Shown here one piece after another: positions 51,428-60,844 of a stretch of DNA of 64,000 nt; within the stretch, counting starts at the first letter, position 1; the number at the start of each line of letters is the position of its first letter. A program made the translations under genes and the position numbers. The notes below the pieces were generated by a model, which was not told the origin of the DNA, made no database searches, and saw only the letters and a list, made by a program, of their open reading frames with translations. The DNA is from Symbiodinium natans (lineage: Eukaryota > Sar > Dinophyceae > Suessiales > Symbiodiniaceae): the NCBI GenBank assembly GCA_905221605.1, contig CAJNDS010002565.1:295194-359193 (forward strand). The letters run 5' to 3'.

Positions 51428-51697
51428 ATGTTAAAAACGATGCATGATATCGTGACCGGAAAAGACCCGAGTAAAAGCATATACAAAGAAAATACTTCAC
51501 ATATTGAAGCAGAAATGGAAAACTTAAGAAATGAATTTGCAGAAAATCAATATTCATTGCTATTAAAAGTTGAAGCATTGATAAAGGAAATGGAAAAATC
51601 AATCAACAAATCTTCAGCAGACGACAAATATATAAAAGACGTCAACCAGAGGAAAAGTTATTTGGAGAAACGTTTAAAAGAATGCCAATTGTTATAA
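51428..51697 (+). CDS. small coiled-coil viral protein
   Basis: 89 residues, almost wholly helical and charged (EAEMENLRNEFAENQ, LLKVEALIKEMEKSINKS, QRKSYLEKRLKEC). Not recognised. It is the last gene of the viral core, ending ~65 nt before the right terminal repeat. Confidence 0.6.
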   Translation: MLKTMHDIVTGKDPSKSIYKENTSHIEAEMENLRNEFAENQYSLLLKVEALIKEMEKSINKSSADDKYIKDVNQRKSYLEKRLKECQLL

Positions 51698-51762
51698 GCA
51701 GAACACCAATAATAATCTAATTTCATTATTAAATCATTATTGAAAGAAAACCCCAAACGCCC

Positions 51763-52053
51763 CATATTATGCCCCATAAAATGAAGAAACCTAACCTTGC
51801 CCATTTCGGGATGTTACATCACCTGATAAATAGGATGAGATAGAGTATTCTAAGGATAATGGGCTACTAGTTGTGATTATATGGCCAATATATGTTCACG
51901 GTGATGTAATAACCCAAACTGGCGACCCATTACCTTGTCCATTTTGGATAATTGCACCTTATTTTCTATATGGTAAAGTGTTTTAGGATATTATGGCTAT
52001 GATCTGGGCCACGGTGGTGCAATTACCCAAACTGGGCAAGGCCTTCCCTGACT
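51763..52053 (-). repeat. right terminal inverted repeat
   Basis: Reverse complement of 31934-32218 with substitutions and an extra ~11 bp (TTGGCCATATA region, near 51881). It ends ...CCCTGACT, followed by the second GAAAC. The four-copy motif array is conserved here. Confidence 0.92.
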
Positions 52054-52058
52054 GAAAC
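52054..52058. other. target site duplication, right copy (GAAAC)
   Basis: Matches 31929-31933 and is followed by host sequence CCCCCCCAACAAATCCC. Confidence 0.8.
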
Positions 52059-52276
52059 CCCCCCCAACAAATCCCTCAAATCTGAGCTTGAGGTCCTTCC
52101 AGCCCATGCCTGGCAAGGCGGGGTTCAAACCGTTGAGCCTAATACCTCTCTCTCATACGGTTTACCTCCGCTACGGGTTGGGCCCCCTTGCACCCCTAAA
52201 AGTGTCCTTTGTGCACTCCTCAGCATGGCGAGGGGAGCTTTGGAAAAGGGTCCTCGAACCCAATGCCCAGGGGTAG
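52059..52276 (+). pseudogene. possible host open frame split by the viral element (right part)
   Basis: In the frame that continues the left part, the sequence is open to a TAG at 52274-52276 and includes PMPGKAGFKPLSLIPLSH and VYLRYGLGPLAPLK. The C run directly after the duplication makes the frame sensitive to length errors. No domain is recognised. Confidence 0.35.
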
Positions 52277-54073
52277 AACATAAGGGAGGGGTCACCCAGT
52301 GTAGAGTCCCTGCATATACCTCGAGAGCCTCCTCAGGATTTGGTGTTCGCAAAAATGCCTGGGCGGATTCACTGTGGTTCTAAGGAGGAGGAAAGAGACA
52401 TGGGGCTTAGGCTCGACGATGGTTTGGGGCTTACTACAAGGTTTCAAGGTTTCGGAATTTAGGGGCCCCTTGTGAAGCAGGAGTTTAGGTTGTTGCAGAA
52501 CTTACTCCTTAAAAACGTTCTCGTAACCACGAGGCCCTCACCGTAGGGTTCAGGCTCAAAAAGCGCGTACAGGATTGCGACGTTGCTGCTTATCTGGACA
52601 AAGCGCCAAGGACCCAGCCTGTGTGCGTGTGAGAGTATGGATGTCACGGCAGCCACCAGAGCAGGATGATTGGATATCCCTGCACCCGGGACCCCGCCCC
52701 CGAAACCCCAAACCAAAGCTGCAACGATTTTCTCCCCCTCAGCCCACCTAATCCCTAAACCCTCAAGACCTCGCCAAGCTCTAAATTCCTGAGCCGAGCA
52801 ACCCTGAACCTTTTTCCCTGAACCTGAAATCCTAAACGCTAATCCTTAAACCTTAAACCCAAACACACTGTGTGAGGCAGGAGGATCCCTGCAATCCAGG
52901 TCTCCCCAAAATCCTAAGCCCTACAAGCCTAAACCCCATAACCCCTAAACCCCTGCTGAGCGTCTCTGGGCTTTAGTATCAGAGCTTGCGGCTGTTGCAG
53001 CTCAGGATTTCGGGTCAGGGGTTTGGGGTTGTTGGGTACCCTAAACCGTTAACCCTTACCCCTTAACCTCAAACCCCAACGCCTATAAATCCTAAACCCC
53101 CCCTAACCCTAAACCCTAAACCCTGAACCCTAAACCCCAAATCCTAAGCTCCGGGCTTGAACCCTGTTCATCCTGGCAGTCGCTGGCATTTGCGCCTGCG
53201 TCTCAGCCTTCAAGGCAACGTGCGATTTCAAAGTTTGTGCTGTTGGTTCAGGGCTTAGGGATTAGGGTTTAGGGTTTAGGGTTCAGGATTTAGGGTTGGG
53301 TTTCGGGTTTAGGGTTTAGGGTTCAGGATTTAGGTTCAGGGATTAAGTTTCAGGGCACAGGGTGTGGGGCCATAGGGTTGTGCGTGGGTTTAGGCTTCCG
53401 GGTTGCGTGTGGGCTTAAGTGGTCCAGGGCTTAGGGCCTAGGGTTTCAGGGAACCATGGTTAGAAGCCTGTGCCGGACGCCATGTCCGAAATCCCGGGGA
53501 GTTTGCAGGATGTCTTCTTGCGGTTTAGGTCTTAGGATGCGGATGTGTTGTTGTTTTTTCGGGTTATCAGGGATCAGCAGACGCACCATGGATGATCCAG
53601 AGTGAACCTAAACCCCAAATTATGAATTCTCCAAACCCCTGGAACGTGGAGTCTACTTGGAAGCCCTTTGACGTAGCAAGTGGGTTGTTGGGAGTATAAT
53701 CGGGTTTCTAGGAAATACTAGCGAGACTTGGTAAGTCAAAGGAGCCCCGAAACCCTAAACCCTAAACCCTAAACCCTAAACCCTTCTAAGTACATGTTGG
53801 GAGGCAGACGCTCTTCGCGCGCTGCGCCAGCCCCCCTCCGGGGCCATGTGTGGTTACCAGGCCCGCAAGGGCCCAGGCTTGATCCATACTTGGTCCTCAG
53901 TTTAGGGTTTAGGGTTTAGGGTTTAGGGTTTAGGGTTTAGGGTTTAGGGTTTAGGGTTAGGGTTTAGGGTTTAGGGTTTAGGGTTTAGGGCTAATAGCAC
54001 CTGCCTCCCGCATCGCACATTCGCTTATAACGTCGCAAGGTACCAGAGCTCGGCCTGTAGTTCCATTTTCTGT
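52277..54073. other. host spacer with degenerate telomere repeats
   Basis: Unique sequence to about 52740, then mixed CCCTAAA/TTTAGGG patches (53100-53145, 53262-53340, 53752-53780). An array of about 13 TTTAGGG units lies at 53900-53991. Short frames have no motifs. Confidence 0.5.
53679..53745. repeat. dispersed repeat A, copy 2
   Basis: Same orientation as 23378-23440; shares GGGAGTAT(A/C)ATTGGGTTTCT-like sequence and GTAAGTCAAAGGAGC. Confidence 0.55.
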
Positions 54074-54077
54074 TCTG

Positions 54078-54170
54078 AAGCCCCAAACCCCAAACCCCAA
54101 ACCCCAAACCCCAAACCCCAAACCCCAAACCCCAAACCCCAAACCCCAAACCCCAAACCCCAAACCCAAT
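54078..54170. repeat. (CCCCAAA)n variant telomere array, ~13 units
   Basis: About thirteen perfect CCCCAAA units, a one-base variant of CCCTAAA, without canonical units inside. Local homogenisation of a variant is needed to explain this. Confidence 0.95.
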
Positions 54171-55462
54171 AGTTGTTGTCTGTTTTTTTGTTTCGCTCTT
54201 AGCTTGGTGCTTTTCAGCTACTCAGGTCTTAGAGTTAGGGTTTAGGTTTTAGGGTTTAGGGTTTAGGGCTTAGGCCTTAGGGCTTAGGGCTTGTAGGGCT
54301 TAGCGTTTAATTATAGGATGTAGTCGCGCCGTCTCCTTCTCCTCTTTCCGCGTCTTCTTCATCTTCTTCTCCTCAAGCCCCATGTTCTCTTCTCCTCCTC
54401 CTCCTCCTCCTCCTCCTTCTTCTTTGTGTAACCCTACACCCCCCATCTCTCCGCCTGATTCCCTGAGTCCCCACACCCCGAACTCTCCTCAGCCCCAAGG
54501 GTTTAGGGGTCTAGGGTTCAGGGAACCCTAAACCCTAAACCCTAAACCCTAAACCCTAAACCCTAAACCCTAAACCCTAAACCCTGAACCTATCAAGCCC
54601 TTATCCCTGGGCTTTAGGGCTTTAGGGTTTAGGGTACCCTAAAAACCCTTCGCTCGATTCAGAACAGGCAGAGCCTGCCTCCTCACTTCGCCTGGCTCCG
54701 CGGCTCCAGAGCCTTTTTTTTGTGTTTCGGGTTTAGGGTTTAGGGTTTAGAGTTTAGAGTTTAAAGTTTAGGGTTTATCCTGAATCCTCTAAACCTATGG
54801 GCTTAATTATAAGGTTTAGGGTCTGGGGTTTGGGGCTGAGGGTCGAAGGCATCTAAGCCCCTGAGCCCCGAACCCCCTCAAGGCCAGGGTTACAACCCCA
54901 TTGCACACATCAGTTCTTGACAAGTTGTGATTCCTATGCGCGGCACTCTGTTAAGACATGTAGCATGTTCGGTTTTGCAAGGTTAGCGAACGCCAAAGCC
55001 TATAAGCCCTAAACCCCAAACCCTAAACCCGAAACCCTAAACCCCAAACCCCAAACCCTAAACCCCAAACCCTAAACCCTAAAACCTAAACCCTAAACCC
55101 TCAACTCGAGCAGCGTTGCCTTCACGGTGCGAAGCCGAGGCTGCACAAAGCCCGGCCCGCACCGGTCAGAGCCCTTGCGGGGCTCGAAGCTAGGGTGTAG
55201 GGTTTAGGGTTTAGGGTTTAGAGTTTAGGGTTGAATTGAAGGTTGAGGGCTGAGGGTTGAGGGTTTAGGGCTAGGATTCAGGGCTGGAGGATTCTCAGGC
55301 TTAGGGGGGTTTAGCCGCTTGTGGGGAGTGTGTGTGGTGTTTAGACTGTTGTGTTTTAGTTTTCTGTTGTTTTTGGACTCGTTTAGGCATTGGTTTTGTT
55401 GTTTGTGTGGTGTCTTGGGTTGGTTAGACTCTTCGCCCTCCGTGGGATGTTCCCCCTTATGC
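54171..55462. other. spacer with CT-rich microsatellite and telomere blocks
   Basis: 54340-54425 is a CTT/CTC microsatellite. 54524-54585 is a CCCTAAA block. 55005-55105 mixes CCCTAAA and CCCCAAA. No supported gene. Confidence 0.5.
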
Positions 55463-55585
55463 TACAAGGAGGGCCCCTTACTATACTAACTAAAGTTAAG
55501 GGACTTAGAACCTAAGTTAGGATCCTTATAACACAATTTAAGGTCCTTATAACTCTACTTATAGCCAGGGGGGCCCTTCCTTGTA
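55463..55585. mobile_element. MITE family 1, copy 1 (intact, 123 bp)
   Basis: Ends TACAAGGAGGGCCCC and GGGGCCCTTCCTTGTA are inverted repeats. Taking TA as the duplicated target leaves termini CAAGG...CCTTG, as in Tc1/mariner-type MITEs. The internal segment CTAACTAAAGTTAAGGGACT...GAACCTAAGTTAGGATCC is shared with 60686-60844. No coding capacity. Confidence 0.7.
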
Positions 55586-55714
55586 ACAGTCCTTGGCAGG
55601 GGTTATGGTGCAAACCCAGGTACCTTGGATGCTCCCATCCGGGCAGGTGGCGCAGGCTCCATGTTTTCTAGGGCCAGGATTTGTAGGACTGATGGACCAG
55701 GGTTGGGATTTTTG

Positions 55715-55781
55715 CCCCTTATACTAGCAGTTCTCATGGGGGGTACTACATGTCCCTATGAAGGACTGTTAGTGTAAGGGG
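55715..55781. mobile_element. MITE family 2, short inverted-repeat element
   Basis: CCCCTTATACTAGCAGTTCT at the left pairs imperfectly with the right end, which reads CCCCTTACACTAACAGTCCT on the minus strand. About 67 bp, no coding capacity. A related sequence lies at 11117-11215, and fragments (GATGTTCCCCCTTATGC) flank the family-1 MITE at 55463. Confidence 0.5.
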
Positions 55782-55785
55782 GAAA

Positions 55786-56278
55786 CATCCTAAGACCAGT
55801 GCTGAGTGTTTAGGGTTCGGGCTTAGGGTTGAGGCTTTTTTCAGGTTTGGGTGCAGGGGTTTTCCTCGTCATATCTTCAAACATAAGTTCATGATGAGCT
55901 GTTTTGGGTTGCCGCTTTCCCTTGCCTCACTCAATTCGGAACCTATGATCCCTTAGCCTAGATCCTGCGCTTTAGATGCGCTATCTCCATGGTTCTTCGC
56001 TTAGTTTAGGGGCCGTGTGTGTATACCTATTGCTCCAAAAAGCCCAAAGTAGGTATTACGTACAGACTTTAGACCCCAATGTAGGTGTTATTTGTATACT
56101 TGGAGCCCTAGGGTATTCAGGAAGGTAGTTTCTCTCATAAGTATATGGAGAATGTTGGTAAATTTTCGGTGCCTGTATTACGTTCCATTCGCTGTGGCAT
56201 GGCTCAGATCTGAATTGGATACGCATAGTTGGCAGCGTGCCCCCGGCCAGAAGGGTGTGAGGGGCGAACCCGAAATCC
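55786..56278. other. unassigned host spacer
   Basis: Unique sequence; one 65-codon frame (56092-56289) without motifs. Nothing else is seen. Confidence 0.4.
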
Positions 56279-56383
56279 CTAAACCCTAAACCCTAAACCC
56301 TAAACCCTAAACCCTAAACCCTAAACCCTAAACCCTAAACCCTAAACCCTAAACCCTAAACCCTAAACCCTAAACCCTAAACC
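56279..56383. repeat. CCCTAAA array, 15 units
   Basis: A perfect block of reverse-orientation telomere repeat. Confidence 0.95.
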
Positions 56384-56450
56384 GCCCATGAACCTCCCAC
56401 CCCCCATCAGCCTCAGCAAGTAGCAAGCGGAACGTAGACGATTTGCAGCT

Positions 56451-56655
56451 ATGGCAGCTTCAGAAAGGACGCCGTTGCTCTGTGCCCAGAGACCTACAGG
56501 TAAGATAACGGGGGACCCTTAGCAGGGAACTCTTCCTCACCCTCTTCTGGCTCTCTTAAACAGGGCGACTCGACACTGGTACTGGGTGGGGACGGGCGCT
56601 TCTACCTTATTCAGAGGGTCTATACCCCAACGTAGGGTTTAGCGTTTCGTGGTGA
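56451..56655 (+). CDS. candidate two-exon host gene or gene fragment
   Basis: ATG at 56451 opens MAASERTPLLCAQRPT. The exon stops at ACAG|GTAAGATA (56499/56500), a strong GT donor. A pyrimidine-rich tract and TTAAACAG| end a 64-nt intron at 56563. The frame continues to a TGA at 56653-56655, giving 46 residues. The ERTPLL start resembles N-termini of some membrane transporters, which is weak evidence. The second exon runs into telomere-like sequence, so the gene is probably truncated. Confidence 0.3.
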
Positions 56656-58003
56656 GCCTTCGACAGGCATTGCTGGTTCAGGGTTCGGGTTTAGGGACTC
56701 AAAACTGCCCGTCTAGATAGCCTATGAACTCTTAGTCATAGTTATCATTATCTCCTTCTTCCTCCTCCTAAAGATGATAAAAGTCATGTTCTTTCTCACT
56801 CAGCCTGAAACCCTGAAACCCTACACCCTAACCCCTAAACCCTAAACCCTTAGACCCTAAACCCCAAGCCCTAAATCCACTTGAAAGATGGGCTTGGGAT
56901 GCTCTGGTTCCGACTGCTGCCACGCAAACACTACCAGATCCTTGCAACAAAGTTGCGACCTGGAGGAGTTTTGGGGTTTGGGGTTTAGGGTTTAGGGTTT
57001 GTTTGGAGGGCTGAGAGGGTTTATGGTATAGGGTTTAAGCCCGCAAGCCCTAAAGCCTAGTCCGTGCTCTTGTTTAATTTTTTGGTGGCACCCCCCCCCC
57101 CCCCACAATAAGGAATGCAGGGTTCCGCAATTGTTGGACCATGGCCCTGTATTGATTCTCTATTAAAAACAATAAGAGTGTATTGAAAACAATAGGAAGG
57201 TATAGAATCTCTATTAGGTCCGAAGACACAAAAAAGGCCGACGATCAGATTTTGCAAAACCCCCCCAACAAATTTCTTTATATGTGGGGGTTATGTCCAT
57301 ACCAAATCCACCGTAATGGAAAGTAGTCTTCCGGCGGGCTTCCGGAGAAAACAAAGTCTTTTAATATGGGGGGTTTAATTAAACAGGTGCTCGGATTAAA
57401 GTCTAAGCTTTGTAGACCCCAAGAAGCCCTAAACCCTAAACCGGTGACCACGGCTTGCATACCGAGGCTGCCCAGGGACCCTCTGAACCGCACAGCGGAG
57501 GAGCTGTGTCCCAGGCAGGGGGGTTTAGGGTTTAGAGTTTAGGGTTTAGGGTTAGGGTTTAGGGTTCAGGGTTAGGGTTTAGGGTTTTGGGTTTAGGGTC
57601 TAGAGGGCCGGATCCAAAGGCCACAGTGCAGCCCCGAGAGTTCGGGCTGTGCAGGGATGGGCCACTAGACTCCCTAAACCCTTTTTTGCCCCTAAAACCA
57701 GAAGACCCTAAACCCTAGCCCTAAACCCTAAATCCTAAATCCCTAAACCCCAAGCCTAAACCTCTAAATCCATCCCTAAATTCCTTAGGTCTCCTAAGTG
57801 CAGCCCAGTAGAACCGTAGTTGCTGCAATCATAAGCCGCCCAAAAAAGTGTACACTTTCAGTTCTATAGGGGGTTGTAGTATCCCAAAAAGTGTAAAGTG
57901 CACTCTTTCAGCTACGAAGGCTTCGTTGTAGGGTTTAGAGAGCCCCGAGCAGTGCATAGCGTTTGAGATCCACGATCCGACCATCCATAAACCCTAAACC
58001 CTA
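56656..58003. other. host spacer with telomere patches and homopolymers
   Basis: TTTAGGG-like blocks at 56970-57000 and 57520-57600, CCCTAAA at 57700-57750, and a C run at 57090-57105. No supported gene; the short minus-strand frames are motif-free. Confidence 0.45.
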
Positions 58004-58850
58004 AACCCCATACCCTATACCCTATACCCTATACCCTAAACCCTAAACCCTATACCCTATACCCTATACCCTACACGCTAAGCCCTAGCCCTAAACCCTA
58101 AACCCTCAACCACCTTGAAAGCGGGCAAGCACTCAAGCCAAGTGCCTTCATCCAAAGCCACGGCACCTTCACCTTTCCACTCCCCCCTCGCCCCCAAGCC
58201 CTAAACTCTCCCAATTGCCAAACCCCGAACCCCCAAAACCCCTCAACCCCAAGTTATGATTCCAGGGCCCTAAACCCCAATCCCTAACCCCAAACCCTAA
58301 ACCCCAATCCCTAAACCCTAAACCCTAAACCCTAAACCCTAAACCCTAAACGTGCCCGAGACCTCTATCCCCCAAGCCCTGGGCCGCCAGAACGGCCCGG
58401 CAAGAGCAAGTTGGGGCTTTGGAGGGTTTAGGGTTTAGGGTTTAGGGTTTAGGGTCAAGGGTTTAGGGTTTAGGGTTTAGGGTCAAGGGTGTAGGGTTCA
58501 CGGTTTAGGGTCTGGCGTTTAGGGTTTAGGGTTAGGGGGCGTGCTTTGCAGTCTCAACATAGACCGTCCATTCGGTGTTACAAGTGAAAGCCACCCTGCT
58601 TCCTAAACCCTAAAGCCCTTCAGAATGGGGTAACTTGTCATGATCATCGGGTCTGCTTGCCCATTGTCTCTTCGGGGTTAAGCCCTATAATAGCTTGAGC
58701 CCCCGAACGCCTAAACCCTGTACCCCTAAACCCCAAGCCCCCTAAACCCTACACCCTAAGCCCTAAGCCCTAAGCCCTAAGCCCTAAGCCCTAAGCCCTA
58801 AGCCCTAAGCCCTAAACCCCAAGCCCTTAAACCCTAAATCCCAAACCCTA
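58004..58850. repeat. variant telomere arrays: (CCCTATA)n and (CCCTAAG)n
   Basis: 58010-58070 has about eight CCCTATA units in two groups. 58310-58350 is canonical CCCTAAA. 58425-58540 is TTTAGGG. 58753-58815 has about nine CCCTAAG units. Each block is internally uniform. Confidence 0.85.
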
Positions 58851-59596
58851 AGCCCTAAACCCTAAACCCTCACCGTTTCTTTGCGCCAGGTCGCCCCAGG
58901 ATGGGTTGGGACCTACAACGCTGTGCCCCCAGGATGCTTGGGCGCTGTAGAGTTTGGGGGCCGAGGGTTTCGGGGTTTAGGGGCTTGGGGTTTAGGGGCT
59001 TGGGGTTATAGGGTTTAGGTAGAATTTCAAGCCGTGCACTGATCTTCCCGTTATTTTACTGCATGTTGAGCCCTGGTCTAAACACAGGGGGCCGTGTTTC
59101 GCTAAGGATCAAAACAAGGGCCCTCATTTAGACAACTGACCGCATGCCGACGTCTCCGAAAAGCCCTCCTAGGAAGGTTTTACACACAGAAAGCCAGGTC
59201 TCAAGTTTCCCCGAGCGGCCCTGTAGGTACGATCTTAGGTTACAAGTCCTCCCCCAGGTTTTGGAGTACTACACTTTAATACTTTTTGTTGGTTCTGGGT
59301 TCCTCTAATAGCTACTTATACCTAAAAAGGTATATACTTTTTTCCCAGGGTCTACTCCAAAGCTAAGCCTAAACCCTAAACCCCAAACCCTAGACCCTAG
59401 ACCCTAAACCCTGAACCCTGAACCCTAAACCCTAAACTCCCTAAGCAACTTGAGCCTTTTGGGTTCGTCCCTAAAGCCTGCAAGGGCAGCAAGAAGGCCC
59501 TTCACGGAAAGCGCCCAGGCCAGCGAAGCCTTCCGAAGGCACAGCACAGCAAGGCCTGTGTTTCTTTTCCTTGAAGGGGGAGGGGGAGGGGAGGGG
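58851..59596. other. unassigned host spacer
   Basis: Unique sequence with minor telomere-like patches near 58980 and 59365-59440. No supported gene. Confidence 0.4.
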
Positions 59597-59720
59597 TTTA
59601 GGGTTTAGGGTTTAGGGTTTAGGGTTTAGGGTTTAGGGCTTAGGGGGCACTTAAGGGGCTTATAAGTGGGTTATAAGTACAGTTCCCATTGGTTGATACG
59701 TACCATGAACCTCCAAGTAA
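59597..59720. repeat. TTTAGGG array abutting a half copy of foldback repeat B
   Basis: 59597-59638 is a six-unit TTTAGGG block. From 59645, GGCACTTAAGGGGCTTATAA, GTGGGTTATAAGTACAGTT and AGTACCATGAACC...CCAAGTA-like sequence match the reverse complement of 26262-26336. The other arm and the centre of the foldback element are missing at the point where the telomere array begins. Confidence 0.65.
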
Positions 59721-59762
59721 ACCCTGCGGGAGCTCCTGCATGCTCTTGCGTGCTTGCTCGGC

Positions 59763-60673
59763 ATGTGGCCCAGATCCCGGTATTGCGCCCTGACCTTGGA
59801 AAGGACGTTCGGCGATAGTTTCTCCGCCATGACCCTGGAGTTGGAGTACCGTTTCACCTTCATCGATGTGAAGGAGGACTTCGAGGACCATGTGGGCCGT
59901 TCCAGCAAGCCCCGCGCGCAGAGCTCCCCCCCCGGCTTGCAGGGGCGTCATATCAGCCCGGAGGCTGCCAGCGAGGAGGCCTCCAATCGCAGCTACGTGG
60001 CCAGCCTCTCCCAGAAGACCGCGGACCTGACGAATCAGCTTGGGCAGGGCGAGACAAGGAGCCCTCAAGGCCAAGAGGGCGGAAGGCTGCCCAGCCCAGG
60101 CAGCCTCGGACACCCGGAGGTGTGCCGGCGCCCATGCATCTACTTCATCGCCGGGCACTGCGAAAATGGCCAGGGGTGCACCTTTTGCCACATGGAGCAC
60201 GCGCAGAAGACGCCGAAGCTCGACAAGAAGCAGCGCCACCTCATCCAATGCCTCAGCTCTGCTCAGTTCATTGAGCTGGTGATGCACACCTGTCGCAACA
60301 AAGCTGAACAGGCGGGCTTCCTCGAAGAGGCTAAGGCGATCTTGGACTTAATGGCGGAGGAGTCCGGAGGTGCGGGGCCTTTGGCCGACATCCTTGCGGA
60401 CCGCGACCTCCACCACCTCAAGAGGATGCTGGCGCGGATGACTTTCTCGAACCTAGGTAGGCACTTGGGACATCTTATGATTTTCCCTACTGGCTTGAAG
60501 AGGGATCCTCTTCAGGAAGATCTTTCAGAGATTCTTATAAAGCCCATCCTAGGAACCTGATCGGCCTGGTGACGAACCAGTCCCGGAACCGAGAGAGCAC
60601 CAAGCCCAGCGCCGACCTCTTGGCCGCACACCTGGAGCGACTCCGCGAACACTTCCTGCCGGCGAGCGGATGA
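59763..60673 (+). CDS. CCCH zinc-finger protein, two exons with GA-AG intron
   Basis: Exon 1 runs from ATG 59763 (earlier exons possible) to 60448, exon 2 from 60553 to the TGA at 60671-60673. At residues ~120-141, CIYFIAGHCENGQGCTFCHMEH is a CX7CX5CX3H zinc finger, a fold that usually binds RNA and is very frequent in dinoflagellate proteins. Upstream is a Ser/Pro/Gln-rich region; downstream a helical domain (LIQCLSSAQFIELVMHTC, AKAILDLMAEES). The 104-nt intron is needed because exon 1 otherwise runs into unrelated sequence. The hexamer GAACCT occurs at both junctions, and the boundary compatible with frame and AG acceptor gives a GA donor. GA-AG introns are known in dinoflagellates. The MITE at 60686 begins 12 nt after the stop. 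Confidence 0.72.
60449..60552 (+). other. putative non-canonical GA-AG intron flanked by GAACCT repeats
   Basis: The segment starts GAACCTAGGTAGGC and ends CATCCTAG, with GAACCT repeated at its 3' junction. Removing it joins two halves of the CCCH gene in frame. A direct repeat at both ends is typical of introns inserted like transposons (introners). Splicing at GT (60457) instead would give an immediate stop. Confidence 0.55.
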
Positions 60674-60685
60674 GTCCAGGGGCTA

Positions 60686-60844
60686 TACAAGGAGGGGCCC
60701 CCCTTTTTAGGGTTTAGGGTTTAGGGTTTAGGGTTTAGGGTTATACTAACTGTGGTTAAGGGACTTAGAACCTACTTGAGGATCCTTAGAACCCAATTTA
60801 GGGCCCTTAGAACTCTACTTACAACTTGGGGGCCCCTCCTTGTA
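60686..60844. mobile_element. MITE family 1, copy 2, interrupted by TTTAGGG repeats
   Basis: Ends TACAAGGAGGGGCCCC and GGGGGCCCCTCCTTGTA match copy 1. Inside, 60704-60741 holds about five TTTAGGG units where copy 1 has only TTAC. The rest aligns with copy 1. So telomere repeats were inserted into the MITE after it arrived. Confidence 0.75.

Larger units (their letters stand above)
31934..52053. mobile_element. integrated polinton-like virus, 20.1 kb
   Basis: The element is bounded by ~290-bp terminal inverted repeats beginning AGTCAGGG and by a 5-bp duplication, GAAAC. Its core (34.7-51.75 kb) is markedly AT-rich against a GC-richer host. It contains the gene set expected of polinton-like viruses: integrase, polymerase-helicase, double-jelly-roll capsid protein, penton, packaging ATPase and a lipase-like protein. 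Adenovirus-type cysteine protease was not found. Integrase and lipase are frameshifted and the helicase has a displaced C-terminus, so this copy may be inactive unless those are base-calling errors. Left of the core, 2.4 kb of host-like DNA lies inside the repeats. Confidence 0.93.

Noticed and set aside
34737-51697. Element as a classical Maverick/polinton with adenovirus-type protease
   Set aside because: No adenain-like protease gene is seen, and the polymerase is fused to an SF1 helicase; polinton-like virus is the better label.
59640-60287. 215-codon minus-strand frame opposite the CCCH gene
   Set aside because: It is the reverse-strand shadow of a GC-rich coding exon; the plus strand has a clear zinc finger.
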